Counted from the first letter of the stretch, positions 1-11,910 are shown. The stretch: DNA of 64,000 nt from Grifola frondosa (GCA_001683735.1 LUGG01000015.1:1116001-1180000); one strand, 5' to 3'. Program-made: numbers and translations. The notes: generated by a model not told the origin, from the letters alone.

Positions 1-576
1 CAACCATGACGACCAGCTCATTGCATATAACGCCTGTACGTTCTGTCTAAGTCAATATAGACTCATATTGTGCTCCACATTACGCGGGTATACCGTGTAA
101 CCGAGGCGGTCTTCTCTAACCCATGGCGGCGCACGATCAAATGACTACTTCTGTGTTGAGACGTGGAACATGATTCAGGCAGAATGCCTAAGAGGGGTTG
201 TGGCAAGGGCGTCACCGGATCCATGACGAGATGGGTTGGCACGGAATATGAGGTGAGCATTGTGTCCAAGATTTGGAGTCACTGCCTAAGAGAGTATAAA
301 CTCTGTAGCAGGCTGATAGCAGTCCTCGTCGCGAGGATATAGGAAAGATTCCACTTTCCTTTCTCAATCCATCTTCGTATTTGTTTGATTCAACAACATA
401 CGTGGATTCAACTCAATTGCTGGACAGCAGTCTTTCCGTTTGCGTGTCCCCCTCCGAGTTTCCTCTATGCAAGTCGCGACAAGAGAATTCCAGCACTGCA
501 CATTGGATAGTGACAACTAGTGGAAATGGGCTTGGAATTGTCACTTCTATATAGGTATGCTACAGACAGTCCTCTG
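1..576. other. intergenic, no gene seen
   Basis: Short frames occur on both strands but none has a recognisable motif or plausible splice sites. The stretch lies downstream of the HET gene, which ends at 577, so it probably contains that gene's 3' flank. Confidence 0.5.
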
Positions 577-2805
577 CTATATCTCCCCACCTTCGTCTCC
601 TTCCCATACAATGTCAACATACCCCGCCCTGTACACATTGTCTGAGCGGAGTGTATATTCTGGATATGTTTCGCCAGCTATCCTTTCCCCTTGTCCTTGG
701 TTACGCGCCATTTGGTTCTGTTCGCACGCAAGTCGATAGGCCTGCCCAAAATATGCGGCAACCTGAAGAAAGTCTTCCATGCGCAGCTTCTTGTTTCCAA
801 AATGATACTTTGCGACGGTTTCATCATTCGAGTCTGTGAGTTCGCTCTTGTGGAACAACACTTTCTGCTCGTACGTCCCCCACAGTTGCTCTACAGGTGT
901 CTCCTTGAGCCTGACCGCCTCGGGAAATCGAGATAGGGGTACCGTCGTGATCCCCTCTGATTCGGGATAGCCTTCGTCATCCAGGAATTGAGTGAAGAGG
1001 ATTCTTTCGGGCGAATACCAGTCGAACTGTTCCCATTGCAGATGTCGCGCCACGCTTCCCGTGTCTGGACCCCGCAAATGTCCCATGATAGCACCCAACA
1101 ACCACACTAAATCCCAGCCCCTCCGGTGCGGAGACATTTCCGCGTAAAGTTCCACCGTATTGATCCATTGTCTGTGTCCAGGCTGATACGACGGCTCGAC
1201 GGTCATGTGAATAAAGCCCGCTCCAAAATGCTGAGAACGCTGGAAGAACTGTTTCGAAGACTGGAGAAATCTCTGGTGTGTGGCTGCTGTGTCCCCTCGA
1301 TATTGTCGCCAGATTGATGTTGCTGCTTCACTATCGGAGGTGGAGTCCGTCGGCAGAGTTGCCCATATCCCGGTGCCATCGTCGACCAGCAGATCCATCA
1401 TCAATGCGAACACCGAGATATTCCACGACTTCTCCTGCGAATGCTGCATTCCTAGGATCATCGCTATTCTTGCTCCGGTCCTCTCATCTCGTAGGAGGGC
1501 AACTCCACAGCGTTGCAAATCATACGACGCGTCGATCGTCAAACACAATCTACCTTCATCGTCCGCCTTCCATTTCCCCTCCGGGATCAGCGCAGAGACA
1601 GAAAGCCCTTGCGAACTCAACGCGCGCGGAGAAACGAGAAAGGCGAATGTCGACATCTCCTGATGAGTTCCGAGTGTGTCAAAGTCATGGCTATCATGTA
1701 TCAGATACACCTCCTTCTCCCGGAAATGCTTCGCCTTCGTGATGTCCAAGTCCAGCAGCCCCATCCTCTGGTACTGGTCCGTCGTACCTTCGATCCGGTG
1801 CAGCCGCAGCCCGCACACCTTACGGGGCTCCCTGCGCCCGTCACTCAAGCGCACCCACTTCTGACACGCCAGAGCAGCGACACACCGCACCGCGCCCTCC
1901 TTCGTCCGGTACTCCCGCACCGGGAGCTTTATGCGGATCCCGTGATTCGTTATGGTATACTCGGGCAGCGGATCCCCTGCCGGGAACATCCGCGCGAACT
2001 CAACGTACGGCACCCTGCGAACCTCAGAATACCCAGCGGACGGCCGGAAGCAGGCAGGGCTGGGCGCAAGGACCCCGCGCATCCCATGCGAAGATACTGT
2101 GGTCGGTGGAGCGCCGCAGTATCTCCTGCTCCAGCCGGACGAACGCCTGCTCCTCCTCGCCGTATATCGTTGGCATGCTGATGCCGAACAGGCCCATCAG
2201 CGAGTACGCCCTGTCTTCCACGCGCGTCGTGCTCCGATTTGCGGCCCATGACATTATCTGCGCGACGCGAGCTGCACTGGGCGGCCCAGCAGGACGCTGC
2301 GGTCAACCCGTGTGACGTGTTCGATGGACTCCACCAGCTCCCCCCGCGTCCCTATCTCGCTCCAGTCCTGCGCGAGGAACATCACCTGCGCGGGCGCGAT
2401 GAGCTCTTGGAGAGTCCACCCGCGCGTGAACCATCTGCTGTGTTCAAAATCACCGCGGGGCGGGAGACCGCCCGGCGCCACGTTATCGAGGTACGCATAG
2501 CACACCCTGGCCTTCTTGTACCACGCGAACATCGAGTTGATCGCCTCGGAGAGCTCGGCGCTGCTCGCCTTGTCGATGCAGCAGGTGTCGATCCAGACCC
2601 AGTCGTACCCCGCGGCCCGCGCCTTCTCGCAGCATTTCAGCACTTTTGAGAAGCCGAGCCTCTTTTGCGCCTCCTCGGGGTTCTGCATGTGGGTGAACAG
2701 CACCTCTTGTTCGCGCCAGACGTGAGAGAGGATCGCGTAGGGAGGCGCATGGTCTGCATCGGAGAACTCCCGAAGTGTGATGTCTTTCGTGTGTAGAAGC
2801 CGCAT
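577..2805 (-). CDS. HET-domain (heterokaryon incompatibility) protein, two frameshifts
   Basis: HET domains are TIR-like modules that trigger fungal cell death in allorecognition. The N-terminus starts MRLLHTKDI, the usual start of the family, so I chose the ATG at 2805 rather than the in-frame one at 2892. Readable HET motifs follow: PYAILSHVW, WIDTCCIDK, the tryptophan-rich FTRGWTLQELIAP, then TTRVEDRAYSLMGLFG and STDHSIFAW. The remaining roughly 480 residues are a long C-terminal region without a domain I can name. The product would be about 740 aa, normal for the Agaricomycete form. The frame shifts near 2254-2270 and returns at the C-run 2073-2076 (+ strand), so the shifts compensate. 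Neither gap is long enough to be an intron. Either the assembly has indels or the gene is newly broken. The upstream neighbour on the same strand is a SLATT protein gene, another predicted conflict-system component. Confidence 0.85.
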
Positions 2806-3851
2806 TTTTGGGGGTACGATTCGGTTTGCCTGGATTTCAGCTGATCGCAATGGACGGTGAGGAATCACACGTTGCTCCTTACTCACTGGCAATGGGACGG
2901 TTCAAGGAAGGGAGGGTCGTGCTCCAATTCAGCAGTGCGCGGGACCGTCGTGGATGATCACTTGGAGTAGGGGAGGGGCACGCAGCTGCGGCAGAGTGTC
3001 TGACGGCTCGAATGGAGTCGACACTCTTGAGATGTGAGCGTGGACCTCCAGGACGAGTCTGTCTCGCTTTCTTCGCTCAGGCTCGCCTCGCGGATGCAAC
3101 GTGTGCCACATCTTCGCTCGCAGCAAGCATTAGTCCACGAGATGTCACAAAGGGCAAGTGCCGGTGCAAGAATCAGTATGGAGAAGCTAGCTGCTCGTGT
3201 GGTATCGACATCATGATATATGTTGTCAGCTCTGGCCCTCGTTGCTATTGACGTCGCGGCGTGGCTGATCACACGCGACTGTACTATCCCAGATCGCACC
3301 GGGATGAACGAAGTGACATTCCCGCGTTCTCGACCGTCATGGACTGCTTGCTGAGGCGAGTAGTATGCTGTGCTCCATTTGTTCCCCGGCGCTCCTGCAG
3401 AGTCGTGTTCACAACCGCCTTCCATTTAGGCCATGCCGTTCGCAACATTCCGTGAATACATACAGTACGTCTCGCCTATCGCCCGCCGGACAGCCTACTT
3501 CGATATATCCACTCAGCGGCTCAGCGGCTCAGTGAACGACCGATCCTACCCATGTACTCCGTGCCATGAGCATGCTCGATGCAAGTTAGCTCCCTTTCTA
3601 CAGCCTTACGGAAAATCATCTTGGATTCCAGACTCGATCAAGTCGCTATGGCGTTACGCTGCTCTCTCTCTTACACGCACGAGCTGTAACGCTACCGATA
3701 TCGGTGTTGGTCCACTAAACGTGATCCGCCTGGACACGTCGGAAAGCGCGACCGCTGAAGAGGACCAGCATAACACTGAGATGAGAGACCTTCTGTGGTG
3801 CCGGACGTCGGATGTGCCGCTTAGCACACTCGGATATTTACTATGAATCTA
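2806..3851. other. region upstream of the HET gene, no supported gene
   Basis: This should contain the HET promoter. Open frames of 137 aa (+, 3433-3846) and 155 aa (-, 2958-3425) are present. Both lack recognisable domains or splice structure and look like chance frames in GC-rich DNA. Confidence 0.4.
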
Positions 3852-4113
3852 AGGCGACGCCGAAACGAACAGCACACTCGTCTTCCTCGCGCAGCAGAAT
3901 CAGGTGCTGTGCACGACTGTGCGCGCCGGTCGCGTCCACGAAGACTGGCAGGCCGCAATGCACGCCCTACTGCTTGAAATTAGTGCCACACGCGAAGCGA
4001 AACCAGGGACCGCCGAGGGGTGCGTAAGCCGCTGGAAGCGCAAGCGGACTCTCCTCCCGCAACCAAGTCCGCGCGTCGCGCTTCCCAGTGCCACAGCCCG
4101 TGGGGGTGCTTAG
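3852..4113 (+). CDS. possible terminal exon of an unrecognised gene
   Basis: The frame is open from just after a TAA at about 3850 to a stop at 4113. It follows an acceptor-like ATCTAAG and its composition looks coding (LVFLAQQNQVLCTTVRAG, then HEDWQAAMHALLLEI). No start codon or upstream exon could be placed with confidence, and no family is recognised. It would converge on the SLATT gene, which ends at 4274 on the other strand. A chance frame remains quite possible. Confidence 0.2.
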
Positions 4114-4273
4114 AAATCGATTTTCCTACTAGTATACATACAATGAGGAATGCTACAAAAGTCTTCTCGGAATAGGAACGTATAAAAACACAGTGGAACG
4201 AGAATACATTACAGGGCGGTACAATAACAGACAAACAGTCCAGTCCATCAACGACACGCACACGGCGCACAGC

Positions 4274-5315
4274 TCATACCGGCGAGTTCGTCTTCTCTTG
4301 GTGGGACACGCCATTCGGGGCATTACCCATGATCTCCTCAAAGCGGCGGCGGTAGCGTTCAAGGACGGGGTCATGCTCCGGTCCAACGAGGTGGCCGCTA
4401 TCGAGGACGAAGGCCTCGCAGTCGCGTATGAACGCCTCGAGGTCCTTCCACTTCGCAGTCGACACCTCCGGCTCGCCCGAACCGCGCGCACGTGCGAGAT
4501 AGGACGCTGCGATGGTCGACAGCCCGCCCAGCAACGGAATCCCGATGCGTCCCTGAAAGCGAGCCAATCGGGTGAGCAAAAGCGCGCTGGGAGACAAGGG
4601 TGGGGAGCTCACGCCGCTGCTTGACGCTGCGACGCCGGTGGTGAGGGCGCCGAGGAAGACCTGTAAGCCGATGGCGGCATTGAGGGCGAACCCGGACGAC
4701 TTTGCTGCGGAGAGAACATGGTCGTGAGCATACAAGCAGCTAGTTTGATACGTGGAGCGATGCTCGCCTCTCAGCGCGTGCTGGTTTTTCTCGGCTTGAG
4801 CGTTTTCGAGAGTGGGTCTGAGTCGCTCTGCGACAGTTTTCTGGCGATGCTGCACGGGCGGTGAGGCCTTGAGGCGTCTCGGATGACGTGCCTCGTGAAA
4901 GGTCACTCACCACCGGGTCGCCGTTGACGCCATCGAGGGGCACGGCACAATCAACAAAGGACCTGCGGGATCTCGTCGCATCCGGGATCTGGTCCACAGG
5001 ATACGATGCTAACCCAAATCCCACCCCATTCGCCGATTCGATCGTCACCGGCCTCTCCCCGAGCCTCGCAGCTCGACTGTCGTAGCTATATGCGCGAGCA
5101 GGGCGGCTTATGTTCTCGCCTAGAGTCTCTGCGCGGGGCTCGTGGCTCACGCTGGCCGTCATGCGGCGCTGATCATCATGGTAACGGGGCATACGAGGGG
5201 TGGGTTCGCTGGGTTCGTCATTATCCTGGAAGGATTGTGCGGACGGTTGCTGGCGGAATCGCCACATTATAGGGCCCGATGGGGAGATCGGCTGGAGGGA
5301 AGAGGGCACGGTCAT
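4274..5315 (-). CDS. SLATT_fungal (SMODS and SLOG-associating 2TM effector) protein
   Basis: Three exons, 5315-4911, 4849-4768 and 4704-4274, give an unbroken 305-residue protein. Intron 1 (4850-4910) is GT-AG; intron 2 (4705-4767) is GC-AG. The first 135 residues are polar and low in conservation, typical of the family. From about residue 140 the fungal SLATT domain begins: VAERLRPTLENAQAEKN, then hydrophobic segment 1 (FALNAAIGLQVFLGALTTG), the hallmark GIPLLGGLSTIAASYLARA as segment 2, and a C-terminal helix with KWKDLEAFIRDCEAF and ERYRRRFEEIMG. SLATT proteins are two-helix membrane proteins. Bacterial members are proposed effectors of nucleotide-signalling defence systems, and the fungal function is not established. 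No frameshift is needed here, unlike in its neighbours. The start at 5315 is the first ATG of the open frame. An additional 5' exon cannot be excluded. Confidence 0.8.
4705..4767 (-). other. GC-AG intron in the SLATT gene
   Basis: The 63-nt intron begins GCGAGC and ends TTCTCTCCGCAG. Removing it joins HALR to AKSSGFALN in frame, matching the AK-x-x-G-[FY]-A junction expected for the family. The only nearby GT donor (GTATCA, 47 nt) puts the downstream exon out of frame. Confidence 0.65.
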
Positions 5316-5911
5316 TGGAGGAGGAGTAGCTGTGTTGGGGATAGTCGATGGGAGAGGGTTGGGCGCCGCGGGTGGAGAAGGGTTACGATCGGAGTGGCGT
5401 CGTGCGAGGGGGGACCGGATGGAGGCATGGATGTAAAGTCTGGGGACGGGAACTTGTTATGAGGGGATGTGTCTCTGCGTCCTTCAGGCGAAGAGGCCGA
5501 GGGGCGTTGTGCAGCAGGATGGTCGTCGTGGGTGGAGTCCATCGAGTGAGGACAGTGACAAAGTCGGGTCCATCTGACGAGACATATAAGCACACCGTTT
5601 GCGATCGAAGTTGTTTGTCGCGACTTGAAAGCAAGCAAAGTAGACGCCGCCCATCGCAGATCCGCTCGTCTGGGGCATTGCATTGCCCATTCGGGCTCAA
5701 AGAAGGATCACTAGGGTAGAATCCACTCACAAGTCCGTTCCATGTCTTGCTGCCAGCTCCTGCAGCTGTCCATCATCCGCGGGCCCAGTTTATCAAGGGA
5801 AACTCGGCGATTCGACTCATCGTCGCGTACACAGCGTGGATGACTCACTGGTCGAACACGACGGGAGGAGCCAATGCGATGGACATGAGATCCAAGTACC
5901 ATCATCCGCAA
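5316..5911. other. SLATT upstream region, no gene seen
   Basis: Several overlapping frames of about 100-120 aa exist on both strands but share no motif. The stretch probably carries the SLATT promoter and 5' UTR. Confidence 0.35.
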
Positions 5912-6582
5912 TCACCGAACGTGATATCGTGCTGCATTGTAGTAGCTCGCGAACTCGGCCTCGAAGGAATAACTTCTGTTTCTCAAAAAGTGCAAATTCT
6001 CCTGGAGGAGGTGACGCACGGCATGTTCAGTAAACACAATGCAAGTCAATAGTTGATGCAGTTGACCATCTGAGAACCCGAGCTGCTTTGTTGCGAAGCA
6101 ACTTGAATTCGCTGCCAATATACGTAAAAGGTCGTACAGCCTGCGGGGCATTTACTATCAGCGATGTGCTACAAAGCTGAATGAACGAATACTCACTGTA
6201 GACGTTGCGCCATATGGCAGCTAGTCGACTTGCAACTTTGTCAAGAATCATTTTCGGATCGTTTTATCACCGTGGATGTATGCCGTTGCAATAGCGAGAA
6301 TCCTATTGTGTCGGATTTATGAGTTCCTCATCACCTCGCCAAAATCGTTCTACGGCGCTGACGACGTCGTGGTTTAACTTCTTGAGATAACCCAGACTGG
6401 GCTCGAAGCACTCTGTGGCCATCGCAAATGTTTTCGTTCAGCATCGAACATATCCTGTCCTTCCCGAGACAACTCCGATCGAGCAAGTCGTAATGCACCG
6501 CTGCTTCATTGATCACCGCCGTGTGAAACCCGCAAGGGGAGGCCTTCGAGTACACATGAATTACATCAAACACTGAATACAA
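5912..6582 (-). CDS. unresolved coding-like stretch
   Basis: Coding-like peptides appear in several frames in order along the minus strand: SKASPCGFHTAVINEAAVHY, then in another frame FEPSLGYLKKLNHDVVSAVE, then DKVASRLAAIWRNV and FSDGQLHQLLTCIVFTEHAV. This could be a multi-exon gene with small introns and possibly an indel, as in neighbouring genes. I recognise no domain, and exon borders could not be fixed. It lies just downstream of the Asteroid gene. Confidence 0.25.
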
Positions 6583-6610
6583 CTATCAGACACACCAACT
6601 AGTACGTACC

Positions 6611-9588
6611 TCACACACTCATATCCGCTAACACACTATACAACCCTCCCTTCCCCACCGCGCTCTTCGGCAGTCCCTGCGTCTTCGCAGGCGTCGAGCT
6701 TCCAGACGCGCCCTTGCGCTCTTTCCTGCTCTTTTCGCGACCACCACCGCATACGCATCTTCCAGCCCGCAACACACGCCTCCCACATCTCACTCTCAAC
6801 CTCACCCCCACCCTCGCGCCCAGCAACCAACGCGCCATGGAACCGCCACCCAGAGAAGAACCGCATCGGCGTGCCAAGCGGGACGAGCACCGCCTGCGCG
6901 AGCTGCTCCACCGCCTCCAGCGCCGCACACACCTGCGCCACAAGCTGCACGCTCCGCCCCACAAGCGCGACCGCAGGCCGCTCCTCTTCCTCCTCCGAAC
7001 GGGCGGCCACGCGAACGCACCGAGGAACGCGCGCGCCTCGCCCTGCGTCCAGCGCTCCTGCTCGCGCGCCCTGCTCCCGCCGCTCGCTCCGCGCGCACGT
7101 GCATGCAGCGTACCGCCCAGCGCAAAGCGAGCACCGCGGCGAGCCGCTCCCCCTGCAGCGCCCGCACGGGCGGCTCGTCCGCGCCCACTGCGCGCAGGAG
7201 AACAGCATGCGCAGCTCTTTGCCAGAGCTGTGGCGGGAGCGGGCGTGGATGGTGGAGGTTCTACGGGAGCGCGGCGAGGACGTCTGGGAGCGCAGGAACG
7301 AGCACCTCCTCCTCTGCGAGGCGCGTGCCGCGGCGCACGCGCTCGACGACGATCGTCGGACGCCCGGCGCTGGGCGGAGGGACGAGCGGAGGTGCGGCCG
7401 CGCTCACGCTGTCGGATCCATCGCCGTCCACGGACCCATCCAGCTTCTGAAGTGCCCCGCGCAGCGGCGCGAGTGGGTCTTCCTCATCCTCGTCCTCCAC
7501 CACGTCCACCAACTCGTCCTCATCCCCCCCTCATCTTCATCTCCGGCCTCACCGCCTTCGTCGTCCGTGCCCACCTGCGCGCGCAGCCCGACCCCGGCAT
7601 GCAGCACGGCATAGAGCCGCTCACGGAGCGGCCGCCCAACGCTCCGCGCGACGCACTCCTTATCCGGTCTTCGAGGAAGAGCCACGGCCAGCCCTGCCCG
7701 TGCTCACAGGGTCCAACACGCGTGGGTTGAGCTCGCCGCGGCGGTACGCAGCGATGTACAGTTCGCTCACGCGCGCGCGCACGTCCCCCTCCGCATCGTG
7801 CGAAGATACACTAGTGCCGCGGTGGCGCTGGACGGCGAAAGGCACTGGAAAAGCGGGCACGCCTCGCGAGTGTGCAGGACGCATACGCCCGATCCCATGT
7901 TCCCGCGCGCCCTCGCCCTCCTCGCGCTCTCCTCGCCCTCTGCACCCCGGGGTATCGCATACTGCAGCGTCGCCTCGACGATGCGCTCCACGACGGCTGC
8001 GCGCTCGTCCGCGTCCGTGGTGCGCAGGAGCAGCGCACCAACCGCGACGTCGATCAGCTCCATCACGCTCCCAACCTGCCGTCTCGCACGCTTTTTCTGT
8101 GGGGCGCGGCGAACGCGTCCGCGAGGATGCCGCGCAGCGTAAGCGCGACGCGCGCGATGCGCTCGGCGGGCGCTAGACGCCGCTCGAAGAAGAGGTGCTG
8201 CAGCGTGCGCCGCCCAGAGTCGGGCGGCCCGCCAGTGAAGTCGTTCCCCACGAGCGCGCCGAGCAGCGGGAGGAGCGAGACGGGGAGCGCGAGGTGCGCC
8301 GCAAGCGCGTCGCGGGTGTATACCGTGTATGAGAGCGCGAGATCTGTCGGGGCGACGTCGTCTGGCGGGAGGAGGCCGCGGCCGAGGCGGCTGGCCGCAG
8401 CTGCACGCTTGCGCGCCTTCGGGCGCACGGTGCGGAAGCCGCCGTCATCGACGTCAAACTCGGTGTCGGCAGAGCCGGAGTACACGCTGCCCTCTGCGTC
8501 GTCCTCAGCGGCGGACGCGGCGCTCCATACCATCTCATCGAGCGGGACGTACCCCCGGTACCCGTCTGCGTTAAATACGGCAAAGTCGGAGTCGCAGCCC
8601 GCGACGCAGGCGCGGAGGCGCCCCGCGAGCGCGACGGCGTACGGATCGCCCTCCTCGTCCGCGAAGTGCACCTCGAGCGCGCCGCGGAATTGATCGGATT
8701 CGGCGAGCGCGCGGAGGACCGCGACGCAGACGACGTAGGAGTGGGGGGGAGCATGGCGGTTTCGTGCAGGAACCGCGGGGCGGCGCGGGCGGCGGGGAGG
8801 TGCGGAAGAAGAGGAGGCCGCGCTGGATGGTGGTTTGGGTGACGCGGGCGGTGATGGTAGGGAGTTTGAGCGCGGGGTACGGGCCTGTGGGATGAGTTGT
8901 GTGAGCTCGGTGGTAAGGGAGGGAGAGACGGAGAACGGAGAGATGAATGTGGTGGCTGCGCGTTAGGCATACCACCTTACCCTAGCTTCAGGTTCGCCAG
9001 GGTGTTGTCACCACGAGGGATAGAATAGAGTCCGCGCGGGGCTAGCATTCTAGGCAGCCGCGAGGGAACAAGGCGCGCGGCGCGTATAGACAACATCTGC
9101 GACGTGCACACAAGTACTCTGGGATGCTCCTGTCGAATGGGTGCGTACACAACTGGTGTGCGCGTCACAGGCGTCGAACATAGGGCCGCCAACATAACAG
9201 AATACAGGATGTGAGATATGAGCGAGACGCACCGTCAAAAACGAAGTAGAGGGCGAGGCCAACGCGGACCCAAGCGCGGACGACGCGTGTAACGAGGGCA
9301 GCGAACTTGTCGTATTCGCCGCCATAGACCCATGGGATGTCGGCGGAGCAGATTAGCTGGTATATGAACCTGTGGAGAAGGGGAGACGGGACGCGATGAG
9401 CGGGTGCGAGAGGAGATGGAGAAGGACGACGACTCACGACCAGCCATCGATGACGAGGGGAGTAAGGGCACGTTCGGATTTTTGGCCAGGGCTATCCGGA
9501 TGGGAAGCAGTGGGAACATGATGTTGGACAGTGCGTGCGAGCGCGGACTTGTGTTCTCTGAGGTAGGTCGTTAGCCATGCACGCCCAT
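6611..9588 (-). CDS. Asteroid-domain protein (XPG/FEN-like nuclease fold)
   Basis: This is the fungal Asteroid family, related to structure-specific XPG/FEN nucleases. The start at 9588 gives MGVHG followed, after one missing base, by TTYLREHKSAL. Exon 1 (9588-9438) ends VIDGW; exon 2 (9369-9233) encodes DIPWVYGGEYDKFAALV and LYFVFDG. Later segments show RGLLFFRTS, the acidic HFADEEGDPYAV, GCDSDFAVFNADGYRGYVPL and LLPLLGALVGNDFTGG, an XPG-I-like core. C-terminal segments include LIDVAVGALLLRTTDAD, ELYIAAYRRGELNPRVLD and VARSVGRPLRERLYAVL. The protein ends GKGGLYSVLADMSV, a typical family end. At least six single-base frame changes are needed, several in C/G runs (8743-8749, about 8794-8797, 8101-8104). 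Very GC-rich DNA also creates long antisense frames on the plus strand. Orthology is strong; whether the gene is intact is uncertain. Confidence 0.8.
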
Positions 9589-9620
9589 CGCAAAAGAGTT
9601 AGAAAGGAAAACACTAAAAT

Positions 9621-9721
9621 GACGGAAGTGGGATTCGAACCCACGCCCTTTCGGACTAGATAGGAGCTCATCTATGGATTAAACCTGATTCTAGCGCCTT
9701 AGACCGCTCGGCCATTCCGCC
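9621..9721 (-). tRNA. tRNA-Leu (CAG) with intron
   Basis: Reading the minus strand, the acceptor GGCGGAA pairs with TTCCGTC (one G-U). The D arm is GCC...GGC and the T arm carries GGGTTCGAATCCC. The anticodon stem CTAGA pairs with TCTAG, and the loop reads ATCAGG with anticodon CAG (9685-9687). A 22-nt intron (9662-9683) follows position 37, the canonical site. The extra variable-arm bases fit a class II tRNA-Leu. It lies between Asteroid and the 9787-10793 gene. Confidence 0.93.
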
Positions 9722-9786
9722 TTGTTTAAATACGTGCATTTATAATTATACATATAAATTGAACAAGATAATCGACGATATCAAAG

Positions 9787-10793
9787 CTACTTGAAGAGAT
9801 GGTCTAGAGTGATTACAAGGTCGTTCACCTTGCGCAAATACCGATCCGACGCCGACACGATCCCGTCGTGGTCCGGAGGCGGGAACACCTCGTCGAATGT
9901 TGCATCGTGCTCGTGTCTGTACGAGTGACGTCAGTGGTACGCCCATGGCATCCATCACTAGCACTGGCACTCACCCATTCTCTTCGCAGAAGCTGGCCGG
10001 GTCTTCCTCGTGCTTGGCCGCCTCCGACACAAACTGTGCACAAGTCAACCCCACCTTCCGGTTCTCCTCTGTCTCCGCCTCCGTCATCTCGCAATGGAAC
10101 ACATACTTCTCCCTCGCCTCAGCCCCCGCTCCTTCCTCCTCCGACTCTTCTTCTTCCTCCTGAAACAGGCTCGGGAAGTACATCGCCAGCCGTGCCGGGA
10201 TCTCGTATGACTGCGGCGACTGCCACAGATAGCGGATATCCTGCCAATACGCACGTCGTCAACACAGCCACCAACGACGCATACCGTACACTCACCAGCA
10301 TCGAAAGCGCATTCACCAGCTGCCGGAAGATCATCCGATGTGCATTCGCTAGCTTCGCACTCGTCAGCCGGGCCAACTTCGCCCGCTCCGCCTCATCTAG
10401 CGTCCGCCCCCGCTTCAGGTACCTCCAGATAGCGCTGATTTAACTGCAACACCGTCCGCCCCTTCTCCACCGATCCCGCCGGATCAGTTCGACGTGTCCC
10501 AGGAGCGTGAGAAGGTCGTGCGACTGCGCCACCAGGAACGTCGGCTGCAGGATGTTCCGGATCGCGTAGTTGAACACCGCAAATGGCGGGCACTGCGTCT
10601 CCGGCATCCCGGGGAGGATTGTAGCCTTGATTTTGTCTGGATGCGGTGTGGTCATGCTCGGCTCGTTATGATACGGTTGGAGACGCACTGTACACCCGCG
10701 CATGGACAGTTCTATCTGCGTAGTCGAGGTCGGAGGACAGGTACTCGCAGACTTCGGACACTGCGGCCCTGTTTCAGTGTTGATGTCGGCCAT
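9787..10793 (-). CDS. unrecognised three-exon protein
   Basis: Exons are 10793-10296, 10240-9975 and 9916-9787, with GT-AG introns at 10241-10295 (55 nt) and 9917-9974 (58 nt). Both have strong GTGAGT donors. The N-terminal part holds FAVFNYAIRNILQPTFLVAQ; the middle is helical and charged (DEAERAKLARLTSAKLANAH, then DIRYLWQSPQSYEIPARL). An acidic stretch QEEEEESEEEG follows, and the end is VNDLVITLDHLFK. Two compensating one-base shifts, near 10465-10475 and 10422-10424, are needed to keep the frame within exon 1. I recognise no domain. The splice signals and continuous coding character make it a real gene. Confidence 0.65.
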
Positions 10794-11910
10794 TGTGGAC
10801 GTTTTGGAGGGGCACGGCGAGCACAGGATGTGCGCGTAATCGATGCGTGGTCAAAGGTGTAGTCAAAGTGCACGCGCGTCAGGATCTAGCCGAGGCGCGT
10901 CTGTGGCGCGTGACGCGTGATGCATGACAATCGCGAAATATTCAGCTCTGTTCAAGCTTCACTTTGAAGACCTACCGCTCAGTGGCATGCCGTCTTGCCC
11001 CTCCTTTAGACTATTCGACTCGCCGTGACATTGTAGCCATAGCACGCAGGACTCGAAGATATCGCAGGTCACCGCAGGCCTGCGCGGCTCAATCCAGCTA
11101 TGACATCGCTCGCAGTCCGCGGTAACTTCTGTTGATCAAATTTGGCGTGCTGCTTGTGCGTTTGTGAGTTCTCGTGCACAATTCAAAGCCAGTGTCACTC
11201 GTTTCCCCGAGGATGCCAATGACTGGTTGAACCGCCAGAGCGTTCCCCGCAACGACATCGCGGTCACCCCTGTGCGACCATCCACATTGACCACCTCGGG
11301 CCTATACTCAGACCGCCCCATACACCTCTTCCGACTCCTGGCCGGTTCTGACAGTAAGGAGACGAAGCGATGTGTGTTGTTCAGCACATTTTCCGCTTGC
11401 ACATTTGGTGGACATGGAAGGTTGCGCTGCTGCAGAGCTTTTAGGAGCATAGCGAAGACTCGTTCGGAGCGCTTTCAAAGCCTGAATTTCTGTTCGTTTT
11501 TGGGCCAGCAGTGCAGGTGTTCATAACATGGATCCGTCGTGGTCTGTCGTTCGTGCGCGTGTGTCGGTTTCAATTCGTGAATGTTGCCTTTAATTAAATA
11601 TGTGGATGTATGTACCGATATGGACTTATATGACTATTTGGCATTTTTCCTTTTCGAGAAAATCGAAATCGATCGTGAATTGCATTTGCATATTTGTCGA
11701 GCGAGTCACCATCAGATCTACTTGCCAATTTCTTGTGCAATGCTCTAGTTAACCTGGAGGACCGGCTATCAATACTCAATTCGAGTACATTACTAGCAAC
11801 AGCACCTCTGTGTATCACAGCCTTTACTTGAACCTGGCAATCTTGCGGAAATCCAAGTGTGGCGCTCAAGCTCATTTAGTTCTCGCGTGGACCTTCAATA
11901 TTCCATATCA
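10794..11910. other. intergenic between divergent genes, no supported gene
   Basis: The region lies between the start of the 9787-10793 gene (-) and the NAD(H) kinase (+), so both promoters should be here. Frames of 120 aa (+, 11164-11526), 104 aa (-, 11136-11450) and 93 aa (-, 11594-11875) carry no recognisable motif. Confidence 0.4.

Noticed and set aside
2066..2270. Introns as an explanation of the HET frame changes
   Set aside because: The coding alignment is continuous across both sites. The only GT...AG near the first is 20 nt, too short to splice, so indels fit better.
2958..3425. Minus-strand 155-aa frame upstream of the HET gene
   Set aside because: No motif, no splice context, and composition typical of chance frames.
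6714..7730. Plus-strand open frames of 338 and 247 aa
   Set aside because: They lie antisense to the C-terminal part of the Asteroid gene in very GC-rich DNA, are Arg/Pro/Ala-rich and have no domain.
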